A DNA stretch of 64,000 nucleotides from Glandiceps talaboti. Taxonomy: Eukaryota > Hemichordata > Enteropneusta > Spengelidae. The stretch covers positions 12,837,194 through 12,901,193 of the forward strand of contig NC_135552.1 in NCBI RefSeq assembly GCF_964340395.1, written 5' to 3'. The translations under genes were made by a program, and so were the position numbers. The notes beneath the pieces are model-generated. The model saw only the letters and a program-made list of their open reading frames with translations, had not been told where the DNA came from and did no database searches. Positions 28,610 to 41,200 of this stretch are shown one piece after another (position 1 is the first letter of the stretch; each line of letters starts with the position of its first letter).

Positions 28610-29145
28610 TCAAGTATGTCCGGCTGAGTTATATTGGCTTTGGACATGAAACATTCGCAAACAAAATATCGAATTGTATCATGACGAAAATGGATATGCA
28701 CATGTATGTCATAGAACACTGTGCTAATACCAACTTTGAATGAGATCTGTTCAAGCATGTCTGAGTTATTGCTTTGGACAGGGAAAATTCCCAAACAAAT
28801 ATCGGATTGTATCACAACGAAAATGGATATGCACATGTATGTCAAGCATGTGGTGTTTACATTTATTTTCGACATAGTTTCGAGAACGTACCTCTTCCTG
28901 GGCATAGAAAACAGCCTACAATATTAGAACTTGATAAAAAGCATCAATAAATGGACTCAAAAGTTCAGGAATCATTTCTAACTATTGAGAGAAATCGGGT
29001 TACAGACGTGACGAACGAAACACTATATTCAAACAACGCGTAAGCACAACAGTCGTAAACAATATGGGTCACCTTACGCAATAAATTCATGCCACAGTCT
29101 CACAGAACAAAAACAGTGTACGGCAAAAACAGTGTATGCACTTAC

Positions 29146-29290
29146 CTAAAATACTATATATCTTCTTGGAGTCTTCAACCAGTTGAAAATATCGAGATGT
29201 TGGGTAAATTTTAATAGTGAAACAAATACACAGATAACGAGCGACTATCACTGAGTGTAAACACAGCTTCTTTATTCTGTGGTGTAAACA
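29146..29290 (-). other. Probable 5' UTR exon of the 25831-26841 gene
   Basis: On the minus strand the sequence ...GTATTTTAG is followed by GTAAGTGC at 29145, a near-perfect donor. The next good acceptor in the same direction is ATGCAG at about 26869, directly upstream of the 26841 start. The 5' limit is a guess. This is an inference from splice signals only. Confidence 0.35.
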
Positions 29291-29825
29291 ACTCAAATAG
29301 CGTGCAGGAAATAGCTATTTAGCTTAAATATATATGCAAACGGACATTGTACTGCAAACATTCAGATATCCTTTGATGTTTACCGCAGTTGCTTTACGGG
29401 TGGAGGGTCAGTATCGACCTACCGGTATTATCAGTGACATTGCAATCAGCTTTAGTTTAGAGATGCAAACAATGTTTATTATACCCAACTTGCTGACTCA
29501 CCAAGTCGGGTTTGTAGCTAACACTGAGGGAAAAACGTCATGCTGAATAACAAAATCTAACTCCTCTCAGAATTAAAAATATATCAGAAGCCCTTTTTCT
29601 TCCATCTGTAAGATAATTATTGCACTGTTTGTATTTTTATGTTCACACTATTTTGTGACTCAGATGTCACCATTTAGTTAAAAAGGGATATTAACCATCG
29701 GTGTGGTGGGGGCTATAAGTCAGGAACCAACAACTGCATGGGCTCCTTGATGTTTTATTTCGCTGATAGGAAATGATAACATGCTTTCTGACATAGACAC
29801 ATATTTTAAACTAACTGTGACAGGC

Positions 29826-29826
29826 A

Positions 29827-29885
<59 letters not shown>

Positions 29886-29939
29886 TGTGTGTGTGTAGGG
29901 ACACAGACACACACATGGATGCACACACACAGACAGACA

Positions 29940-30010
<71 letters not shown>
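29826..30010. repeat. (CA)n microsatellites
   Basis: Two long AC tracts (about 29828-29882 and 29938-30008) separated by GTGTGT and ACAGACAG interruptions. The two strands can pair with the GT tract at 30200-30278. Confidence 0.95.
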
Positions 30011-30199
30011 TCACATGCACATACAGCAGGATCCTGTACATCAAATCAACAAGTGCATTGCTGTTCATTTACTGTACAGTAGAAATCATGGCTTGTTGAA
30101 ATGATTGTGCATGTACTTGATGGTTTATTTAATGGCTTGAATTGTTTTCTGTAAATACTGGTAAACATCTCTAGAATTGTTTATTTTGGGTTAGTGAGC

Positions 30200-30220
30200 A
30201 GTGTGTGTGTGTGTGTGTGT

Positions 30221-30278
<58 letters not shown>
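30200..30278. repeat. (GT)n microsatellite
   Basis: About forty GT units with one GA interruption, located between the 26-kb gene and the 3' end of DLEC1. Confidence 0.95.
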
Positions 30279-30283
<5 letters not shown>

Positions 30284-30763
30284 GTCATTATATCAGTATA
30301 ATGCCACACCAACCCCATTTCAACTGTATTATGGATTATAACTCAGTACAGTGGAATGGGGTAGGTGTGGCATTTTCCCTCGGAAAAATTTCAAATAATC
30401 TTATCAGTGTCCTGGCTCTCATACATGCCAGTATATGACATGCACACCAATGCCACACAACACATAATAATACCCTAGGTGTAGACAAAGTCTTTATTAT
30501 TTCCGAACAAACTTTTCTACACTTCTAATATTATAATACAAATGTCAACCATGTATCATCAAGTGGTTACAAGTATCATACAAACATATACATCAATTTA
30601 TGCATATTCATAATATCAAAATGCAGTTAAAATCAAAGTCTCCTGTACAGATTCTGTATATGTATTTATAGTATACATCAAATTACACATGAGATTTAGA
30701 AGTAACACTCTTGCAGGACGGAATTCAGATTCAAAACTATATTGTTCTGAGATTGGTCAGATT

Positions 30764-30891
30764 GATCATGTGATGATCATGTGATCAATGTCAACATTAC
30801 TTTAGTGCCAAAACATCAGGTTTTCAGTTATATGACCCTTCAAACTGATGTTGGTGAAACTGGATCATGTGATGATCATGTGATCAATGTC
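30764..30891. repeat. 29-bp direct repeat, 99-bp period, with TCATGTGA boxes
   Basis: GATCATGTGATGATCATGTG followed by ATCAATGTC occurs at 30764-30792 and exactly again at 30863-30891, just downstream of the DLEC1 stop. Each copy has two TCATGTGA E-boxes. Confidence 0.85.
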
Positions 30892-30899
30892 TGTATTTA

Positions 30900-33800
30900 T
30901 TATATGTCAACTAAAGCTTCATGTCTTCCATCATATGACCCTTGACCTCTGATATACAACTTCCTAGTTTCTTCTCCCAGCATTCCTTGGAATACAAACA
31001 CACACTCGTATTCCGTATTATGCCTGAAAGTTTTATAAAGGATACAGAATGAAGAAAGATTAGATCTGTGCAGATATTGGAGAATATATTGTTCACGGTT
31101 ACAAGAATCGATACAAAGGTACAATATAGTTATTTTGGAACGGTAAATTGGAAAGGAATTTGACATTTTGATCAGTCTACTACAGACCTTGATCATGTAA
31201 TGATTTAATTATTCAGCATTAATGTTTCTCTCCAGACATATTATTCTGCCGGTTCACAGAGAAACATTAACGCTGAATAATGAAATCATTGCGTGATCGA
31301 TCAAGGTCCACAGTAGATGAATTGAAACATCACATTTGTTTCCAATTTACCATTCCAAAGTAACTATATTGTACTGTCGTATGTATATACTCATATTTCT
31401 ATTTAACAAATATTTCCATCATGTTGCTATACTCAGTACTACGTACTACGTAATATGTACCTCTGGCATATAACACCTTATAGAAATATTACCAAAATGC
31501 AGGAAATGATGTGGTGTGTTACAAAACACACGCTGACTAAGCGTTCTCATGCAATATCATACAACAGTTTCCCTCAGGTCTGTGGGTCACCTCAACACAA
31601 ACTGTGTCCCACAATTGGGTGTCACCCTTGGAAAACAGCCTGTGTTGGGATGACCCACAGTTCCTCGAGGAAACAGACATATGATGTTGCCATAACGATC
31701 AATCAACATATGTATATAATGCTTACTTTGCCGTAAACTGTATCTTGATGTAGGTTTTACTCTTGGAAACATGAGTTACATGTGCCTCTAAGAATCCACT
31801 AGCTGGTACCACTGCAAACATTCCAGGTTCAAATTTACTTGCCGATTTATCTGTTGACAAATAACAGTAGAAAGATTACTTGATTGCCAGCCCATCAGAT
31901 GGAAAGTCTTCCAACATTCAGTCATGATTGTTGTAATAAACATTCGGCCACTCATACTTAATTTTATGTTTCTCATCATAATACCATAAAAATGATGGGT
32001 TGATAAGTCAATCAGTCAGTTAAAAATTTAAACAAAGTGTATGAGTACATGTTTATGATACTTTCACTTCATAATCATACTTAACAGTCTGAATGACTTA
32101 GAAAAGTCGATTAATGTCAGAAGGAAACTTTGAATCATTTGGTTTATTAAATTTCCAGCAATAAACGATAATTTCTACTCGTGGAGAAGCTTGTGGAGTT
32201 GCCATCTGGCAATCAGTGATGTTGTTATGTATTTCTAATCATAGCATAGAGGGTGTCAATTCTTTTTTTAATTTCACCAGATTGAAGAATATAGAGTCGG
32301 TTGGGTCATGGGGTACAGAGAATTAAGTAAGGCTGTCCTCATAAAGGTATAATCAAATTAACCTTAGTTATGTTTTTACACAATTATTGTATACAATTTG
32401 TTTTTAGTAATTTTGGAATACAGAATTTCAAAGTAACTGTAATACTTGTGAGACAGGATTGGATGAGAGAGAAGTCTTACCCATAATAGCAGTCCAGTAA
32501 CTAGCTGAGCCAGTGGGATTCTTCAGGGATATTTCAAGCTCTCTCTGTTGTCCTACTAAACATGTTCCAAAGTCCAACGATTCATGAGAGAGTTCAAGTG
32601 ATGGTATAGTAATAGTTGCATACAGTGGTAGTTCCTGTAATCATGTGTGGATAAAATGACAGATTAGAATCATATACCGGTAGTACACTTAATTTGATGA
32701 GATTGTTGAATTTCAAAACTGGATCACAATGTAAGTTTGCCATCTGTCAGATGTCTGAAGTGGTATAAACTGTTTGTTACATCAGTATTCCAATGTAATT
32801 ATCATCGTTACTATTATTGTCATATTTGTCATCAACCTTTTCCTCATTTTCTTATAATTGTTGTCATCATCATTACCATCACCACCACCATCATCATCAT
32901 CATCATTACCATTGTCACTTTCACCACTGTTGTTGTCGTCATTGTCATTGTTGTCTTTTCCGCTGCCATGTGCCATCGTCATCATTGTCATTACTACCAC
33001 CAGCCACCACCGTCATCACCATGCAAGACTAGCATCATGACAACTATCCATACTACAGTTCTTACCTGCACAGTGTCATTATTAAATCTCATTTGTAAGT
33101 TGTCCCTAATACACAATCTTCTCTCAGACTCAGTCACCAGTAAAGACATTCCATCAATCTCTTCTCCACTTTCCAAAACATTCAGATATTCATGTACCAA
33201 GTCCATGGTTAAACAGAAAACTACCTTTGCCTGTGTAGGAAGAAAAATATATCATGCTGATGACATACATATCAAAAATATATATACGGTCACATTGTGT
33301 GATCATATCACCACTGTGTTTGATCATATCAATGCTATGTTTGACAATTATTACCACTGTGTTTGATCATATCACAGCTATGTGTCATCATATCACCACT
33401 GTGATTGATCATATCAGCCATGTAGGATCAGATCACCACTGTGTGTAATTATATCAACACTAAGTTTGATTGTATCACTGCTACATTGGATTATGTAAAT
33501 TTGGTATATTAGTATGCATAGATTAAAAAAAACCCACAAATAATTGGAAATTTGTCCACATGAAAAGTGACATATGAGACTTTATTACCTGAAGGTTATA
33601 CTGTGGTCTGAGGGTAAATTCTTGGCTCTCTGTACTCAGATGTTTCTTAGCTGCTGATTTTTGTCTGGATGGAGAACTACTTCTGGTGTTTTCAGCTGAA
33701 GGGTTCATACCCATCAAGAAGAATGGCTCTTCAGTCATCAGTTTGAAGTTCAATGGTGTTTCTGTCATGTTTGTTAGTTTACAGCTCTGTGATTTCAAGA

Positions 33801-36800
33801 ACTGTTTGAGATGACGGCCATCTTGCATGAGGTCACTGGCTGCTGTGTTGTACACCATGCCTTCGTCGTCCAGAGTCTCAAGTGTTAACCTGTCAGAAGA
33901 TGATGGATAGCGAGACAGACAGATTTATCAGATCATTCCTTATATCTTTGAATAATATCATAGCCATCTCACTCACTGTGCTGTCTAAGAAAATGTTTAC
34001 ATGCAATTGTACCCGTGTGTGTCCTCTGTGTGTGAGCGTACAGTAGATGTGACCCTCTGTCAAGTAAGCATGGGGGGGGGGGCTCAATGTTAATAATAAT
34101 AATATATATGGCATCCTTTTCGGTATAAAATGAGGATGTAGATAGGGTTTTTTTTAGTGTGGTTTTTTTCCAAAAATTGGGTCATCTAGTCTTGGTCCAA
34201 ATCCATCTCATAATGCTATGCAATCTTGCAAAATTAAAACTTGGTCTGAACTATATTATTTTTTCTCAAATTGGTCTAAAATGTATTCTGTGATTTAGCA
34301 CCAGGATAGCACACCCCTACCAAACTATGGGTGCAATTTCTAAAATTTTGTGATGTCATATAACATATCCTTACTAGACTCTGTATTCGATAAAGAGAGT
34401 ATGATTAACAGTGTACTTACAAAGCCGGCTTGACGTGTGCAGTGAAATCAAGTCTCAGTGGTGGCACATCCAGGGCTTGTTCTCTGGAAACATTTCCACC
34501 AATTCTCTGAACCCTTTTGTTATCCAGACTCATAAAGCCTAAACCATAGCCCACACAATCAATACCACTTTCCACCATAGAATTAGTAAATGGGGTATAA
34601 TTTGCTGTCAACATGATGTGACTACGAGCTGGTATAACCTGGTGAACAGGAAAATAGTACAGATATTAGTATTTCTCCAGTTATATTCAGGTTTGGTTAC
34701 TATAGCAGCTAGGTGGGTTTGTCTATCAGAACATGGTTGATATAGCAGTTTATATATTTCTTGCTGCATAGCCTGTATGCCCCAAACCATCACTAAAGTA
34801 AGTGTTTGTCTATGATATCTCCCTACTGTTACTGCATACAAAGTAGCGGAAACTTTGGTTTGTAAATTTTTAAAAAAATTGGATTCTACATCTGTCAGTA
34901 TGTACATCCAAAATGTATTCCCTGAAGATGAACTACCCACTGTCTATGCTGGTATGAAGTAAAAAAAAACAGGTATAGATGATCACAACTGTGATGGTAC
35001 CACTCTAAAACCATCATGAACACCGTCGTTGTACCAGTAATAATTTAATACATGGTTTCATAAAAAAAATTTGCAAAAATAATGTGGATATTGGTAGTGA
35101 ATTAATGATGCATATTTTGACATTTAAACAGGATTATGATTTCAAGTAAATGAAGAGCACAAACTAGTGAATGCTTCTTCAATTCTGATTAACAGTATTC
35201 CAAGGTTTAAACCCTTTCTATATGTTAACCATGATTGCATCTACATAACACATACACACATACCACTTGTCTTGGTTGGACATCAAATGGTTCAATGCCG
35301 GGTTTGCCTTCATGTTCTCTCATTTTCACTGAGATCAGTCTTGGCAGTTGTTGGCCGTCGTCTGTAGTATGTGTTGTAGGGACACTACGTGGTGCCAGTA
35401 CAGTCAGATCTGTGTCTGGTGTCTCGGCATAAAACTTATCTCTAGGTGGTTCTATTACTGGTACAGGTTCCTTGACTTCAGGTGGTATGATTTCATCACC
35501 GTTTGCATCTCGGAGAGGGAATGGATCACCAATGTTGACCAGTAAGTCAATCAGTTTGGTGTCGTTTTCGGCAAGGTTAAATGTCTCCCAATCAACACGG
35601 ATATCTGAGAAGGAAATTGACAACAGTTACATGACATGTCTTTGTGGTCTTGTTATCTCTAACTATCATACAACCAAGACATAACAGAGATTGTCATATG
35701 AGTAAAGTAATACAAAGCTGTAGCCTATACAATTTATAACAACCATATCACAGACTTTCAAGTTTATCTATTAGTTGATACAAGCAAAGAATTATTATTA
35801 ATAAGTCTGTTGTAGCCTACAGGAGGAAGTGTACAAGGGCCATGAAACAGAAAATATTTGTTCATTTATGAACATATCATTTCCATCAATTGCAGTTTTT
35901 AAGTAAATAATATTTGTGTTGCAATATTATGAAATACCTCCCCCTTTGACCCTTTTACCACAGGAAGAGAATTTGCTAGAATAGAAAAATGTTTATGGTC
36001 CTTTGAGAAAACTACATACACCCAATATGTCATATTCCAGTTACTGAAGATCCAGTCATTTCTCTGGTAATCACCACAAGAGGGTGCACTAGATTTAGCA
36101 AAGTGAGGGCTTGAAAATTTTCTCATGTCCACTGGTTGCATGAAACAGTGAATGAAATGTGTGTGAAAGAACTCTGAATGTTCTTATTAAAAAGAGGATT
36201 ACAGTAGTGGTTAGATATATTTTGCTACTGGTAGTCACTAATAAAGCAGTACTGTGGGAACAACATAGAGACTAAGTGATGCTGTCTTTATGCTACAATA
36301 CTCTACTAATCTGGCCCTCACTCCTGTCACCAAACGGCCTGTGAACAGCACTCCTAGTGGCTAAACCATGAAATCTTTTATCTTTCCTCGAACAGAGAGT
36401 ATGGCGTATTGCCAACTTGAAGATAATACCAGCTTATACTATGGTTGTGTTCATTTCATGACAGATATTCAAATTTCTAGCTAACTTACCATAAGGACTT
36501 GTATTATTAACTCTCATTGGTCGACTGACAGGTGGTACACCAGACACATGGGTACCAAACCTGACAATTGGCATCTGGTCTTTCAGCGCTGCCATCATCT
36601 GGAAGTTTAGTGGACATCCCTCAACTGTCATTTCAATGGGTATGGTCACTGGATCCAATTCATCAATCTATTGAGATCAAAGGTCAAATATCTTAGGTCA
36701 GAGGTCAATATAAGGCATAATAATGTATGTAGATGTATACACGGGAGTAACGTAAGCTCCCAAACACCCATACCCATAAGTATCACTTCCATCGGTAGTG

Positions 36801-38296
36801 GCATTGAGCTTGGGGTGTAATGGTCTTTGACAAGATGGGCATTGGAAAGGAATGACCTACTAGAATTGCTCAAGAAGATACATTTTTGCTAAGTCCTAGA
36901 AGAAGGGGTTGGTAAACTACAGGGAGGAGAACTAATCTATCCTAGCCCATGAGCAATAAAACTTGATAGCATTTAAACTGTATAAATGATACAGGGCAAA
37001 TATTGAAGCAAACACTCAAAATATACTTTTTTATATATAAACAATATTACAGATGTCATATTTGCACAACAAAATTAAAGAGTGTGTGTCATTTTTCTGG
37101 TTTTACTTTATCTTAAAACATTACAAGACAAGAGTCTATAATTTAATACGTGGTAAACATGGGTACAGTAAACAGGGTTATATATCTAGATGGACTAGCA
37201 AAGACAATCTACAGCTTTCCATGTGGATACAATAATTGACCTTTACCTTGCAAATGAGAGTATCGTTGTATTGTCCCCACATATCTGTGTATGCTGTCAC
37301 CTCTAAGACCTGCTCACCAAATGGGGGCAGTATACCAGTTTCTGGTTGAATGACAAATGCTGCACCATGTCCCTCACGCAGTACAGCCTTGGAATAGTCT
37401 GCATGTGCTCTGGTAGCTGTTTTACTTGATGGGTCCGACAAGTTTGCTGTACGTCCCAACATTGGTCTCCGTTGTCTGTAAATCAAATGGTAGGTTTGGC
37501 ATACATTAATTTCTGCGGTATTTTGTAGAAATTTTGTAGTTTTAATGAGGTTATTATATTTCTATCATCTAGTAACTAGTCAATGCAGTACTGAATCTAC
37601 TATACATGACTTCAGCATCATTGATATGATTTGGGTATGTCTTTGTGTTGAAAATATGCCATTTGACCTTGACCTTCTGCTTCAAGGTCAAATGTCAAAA
37701 TCATATATGTACTACATTTCACAGTCTATACATAGTAGATTATCAGGTTGCTTAACAATGTCAGAGGAAGGGCTTTCACCTGCATTTAGTGTTGTAAGGA
37801 CTACATACAATTATCACATTGTCTATGGATATTTATATCAATGATGATCTTAGCAGTAGTTGAATTGTTCAGCATTACGCTACCTATCTATCCTTTATCA
37901 TAATTCATTTGGATTCTTATGGTGTATCAACATTACTCTATTTGGTTGCAACATTGATGGATTAATGTTTGCTATATTAACTGAAGCACTTATGAATCTA
38001 TCAAATGTATCGGACAGTCCACTTCTGTTGGAAACATAGTGAACAGGAACAGATTATAGAGTACATAAAGCAGGGATGATGACAAAATCATTTACCCGTT
38101 AGTTTTTGTATTGATGCCATCCTTCTTTAATTCAGGTGGTGTAGGTGGTTTGCCTGCTATGAAGTAGTCCACTGACATATTGAATGGCGCTGCAATGGCT
38201 GTGTTGTTGGTTATGTGGACATATCGTTTGGGAGTGGTGCCTAGCTCCACATTCTGACCATAGTCAAGAATCAATGTGTCATCAGAAAGCTCAGAT
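30900..38296 (-). CDS. DLEC1: DLEC1 exons 20-29 (C-terminal Ig-like repeats and conserved tail)
   Basis: Exon coordinates, high to low: 38296-38096, 37475-37247, 36667-36490, 35604-35264, 34638-34421, 33889-33589, 33230-33066, 32634-32481, 31850-31727, 31023-30900. Exon 37475-37247 encodes [20 protein letters not shown] and [13 protein letters not shown], matching the human order. The last exon ends [19 protein letters not shown]. The intron before it contains a foldback repeat (31112-31387) only about 90 bp upstream of the acceptor. Confidence 0.92.
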
Positions 38297-41200
38297 CTGT
38301 AAATCAAAAGTAAGCAGATGTTGACAGAAGTAAGCATATGTTGACAGATCTGTATTTAGTTTGTACGAGTGATGAACAATTAAGAAAAACGAAAAGCATA
38401 TTATGTTATTGCAAAGGGTAAGAAATATGAAGGGAACTATAAATAAATGTTTGTTTGAGTGAGTATCTAAACAACACATTGTCTGTATATAATTCCAGAC
38501 AATCAAACAGGTTTCAATGAGTTTAACTGTACTTTGCAAATGAAAATGATGAGTACATCAAATTTACAACAGTTGAATAAAATGACAAGACTGCAAATTT
38601 TCCAAACACACGTAAAGAATATCTTCAAGTTCAATCATATTTGGTGAAGTCATTGAACTGTCAAATTTCTAGCATGTTGGTGTGATCTGACAGTGCACTA
38701 CAAAAAAACATCACAATACATACTTGAGCATGCAAGTGTTCCTTCTAATAGAAATAAGGTGAACGTACAGTTATATTTTTAAAATGAAATTTGACTATTT
38801 TGGATAACCTATGACATGAGGATACCATTCTGTGTACTTGGGGTATTTGCACTAACTCTTGTGTCTGCTGTACTTTCACTCACTTCAATATTTGGAGTAC
38901 AGGCATAGATAACACCACAACTACTCATGCTAGTATCCCGAGCATTGTTACACTGACACTTATATACGCATTTTGGGATTCTGTTGTACTACAGCATAGT
39001 CTACCTACCTTATGTCAGAGATATCCCTCGGTGTTCTGTAAGTGACAGACAGACCTAAAACATCACAGAGTAATGCCAAGTAGATGGGATTCTCCATACC
39101 TTTGATGTAACATGGTAATTTACAGTCAGTTACTAGGCCCTGTAAAGAAAACATAGCAGGGGTTATTGAATCAGTGATCATTCCTTTTTAAAAACAATTC
39201 TTCATGTAAAACTTATCTTTACATACGATACTTCCTCCTGTAAAATACTAGTATAATGGGTATTGAACAATCTCACTGACAACTGTAATTTTTCTATATC
39301 TAAAAATGGGAGACCTTTCATATAAAATAACATATCTCATATGTTTCTATGATTTTAATAGCTTGGAAACTTTGAGGAGTTTAACATTCTCATAGATTAC
39401 TCCCACATACTACTAATTTGCTACAAAAGTGTTACATCATAACATGGTATTAAAGTAAGTTTCCCCAAAACAGCGAGGGATAGATATAAAGAATCTGGGC
39501 AAGCTGTAAAACTAACAGCTCGTCCCATTGTGACCTCATCAATTGGTCATTTCACAATCACAGGGAAGGGAAGTGGTCACAAGTACATTTAATACATCAA
39601 TGGTCTGTACTTATAACAAAATCAAGAAACTAACTAGTCAAACACTCACCTGTTGATGTGCTGTGAATGTCACCTGTATATCTAGTTTCTCCCTCTCTCC
39701 AAGTCTACCACACTTTGGTTCAACAGAGATGCTGCAATCTGAGGCGTTGCTGCCCTCCAGCTGTGAATATGATAAATGAGCAATTAATAAAGATACCAAT
39801 ACATTTTAATAGTGTGCCAAAATTCCATCATAATTATGAAAACTGAAAATTTCCACATTGTGACAAAAAGCATAGTACTACCTACATTTTGCATATATAC
39901 TTAGAAATATGCATCAAGCAAAAAATAATTAGTACTGTAGAGAAATGTTTTATTTTCATATATACCCTGAATGATTTAAATTCCATACATTCTTTCATCA
40001 TGCAAAATCTAAACTGAATCTGAGTAACCCTACCAACTATTTCAATGTAGGTACATTTTCATATAGAATTTCCCACCCTGTGTTTAAAGGCACTATACAA
40101 TTACTACAATTGTAGTTCAAATCATGCCCACTGATGTAAGTCATTCAGAAACAAATGGCAGCAACAAGGTTCAAACAGCAGCATGTACATTACAAGCCTG
40201 TCACTCTAACTGTTTGACCATCATGTATAAGATCTGTTTTGAATTTGAGACAGGCAGTCTACTCTCTCCATTTTGTATTGATCTGTTTTGAATCGGAGAC
40301 ATACTCTCATCTTGTTCAGCCTTGCAAAGTCTTTATAAATTCTGAGAGACGTAGCCAACATTTTCATTCTTACAAGCCATGTATTGAATCTGAGATACCC
40401 TGCCAACCTACCTCTCCCCATTCATACATGGTATCCAACAATGTCTGGTTGAGCAGTGTAATGGTATTTGTGACTGACACACCAACGTAGACTTCTGGCA
40501 TTTCTAACTGACACGACAACAAACAAGCCTGTGGATGCTGTACTTCTCCACATGCTGATAAAAAACTATAACCACAAAAAAGTGAAAACAAACATACATT
40601 TTAGTAAAAGTAAAACTTGATGTTTTAGAAAGAAAAAAAACCATTTTATGCTGAAAGGATACGTAGAAAAAGAAAACTTGCACAATTTTGCAAATTGAGA
40701 GAGAAATAATGTCTCTGTTTCATGTGATAGATAGACTGTGAGAAAAATCAAATGAATAGATGGCCATCAAATTGCATTCTCGCAAAAAAGATTTGTTATT
40801 TCTTCTGTGACACTGCGAAATAACAAGTACTTGGGACCTCTTGGCAGCACGTTTTGGACGGTGCCGTAAAAAAGAGGCTGTGGTTTACAACAATGTCAAA
40901 TTGTTCTCCTTTTCAAAACTAAAAAGACCATAAAATAGTTATCAAATTACAAAATCATGTATCCATGCTAATTCCAAAGATATAAATGTGATTATTGCAT
41001 CTGTCTATTATCATTTTTTTTTTTTTTAAAAGAGTTTTTAAACAGAGTCAGTTACTGAGGAGATTTTATTGAACCATATACTAAAAATGTGTCAAAGTGA
41101 ACAGCTACTATGATTTAAAATTATTGGTAAAACATTTTGTAATAGTTCTACTGGACAACATTTAGTAGAAATAACAGATGTTGTTGTACCTTAGTTTCTT

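Larger units (their letters stand above)
26870..29145. other. Non-coding region, probable 5' UTR intron
   Basis: I see no coding exon. It holds a 34-bp perfect palindrome (28490-28523), one end of a MITE family (28530-28609) and a diverged direct duplication (about 28605-28720 and 28745-28850, both containing ATCGTATTGTATCA-like and GAAAATGGATATGCACATGT blocks). Confidence 0.55.

Noticed and set aside
28519-28905. 128-codon minus-strand open frame
   Set aside because: It spans a palindrome, a MITE end and a diverged duplication; composition is not protein-like and no splice context fits.
32737-33366. 209-codon plus-strand open frame
   Set aside because: It crosses a CAT/CAC simple repeat and is antisense to the DLEC1 exon at 33230-33066.
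35235-35684. Plus-strand open frames over 35.2-35.7 kb
   Set aside because: Antisense shadows of the 341-bp DLEC1 exon at 35604-35264.
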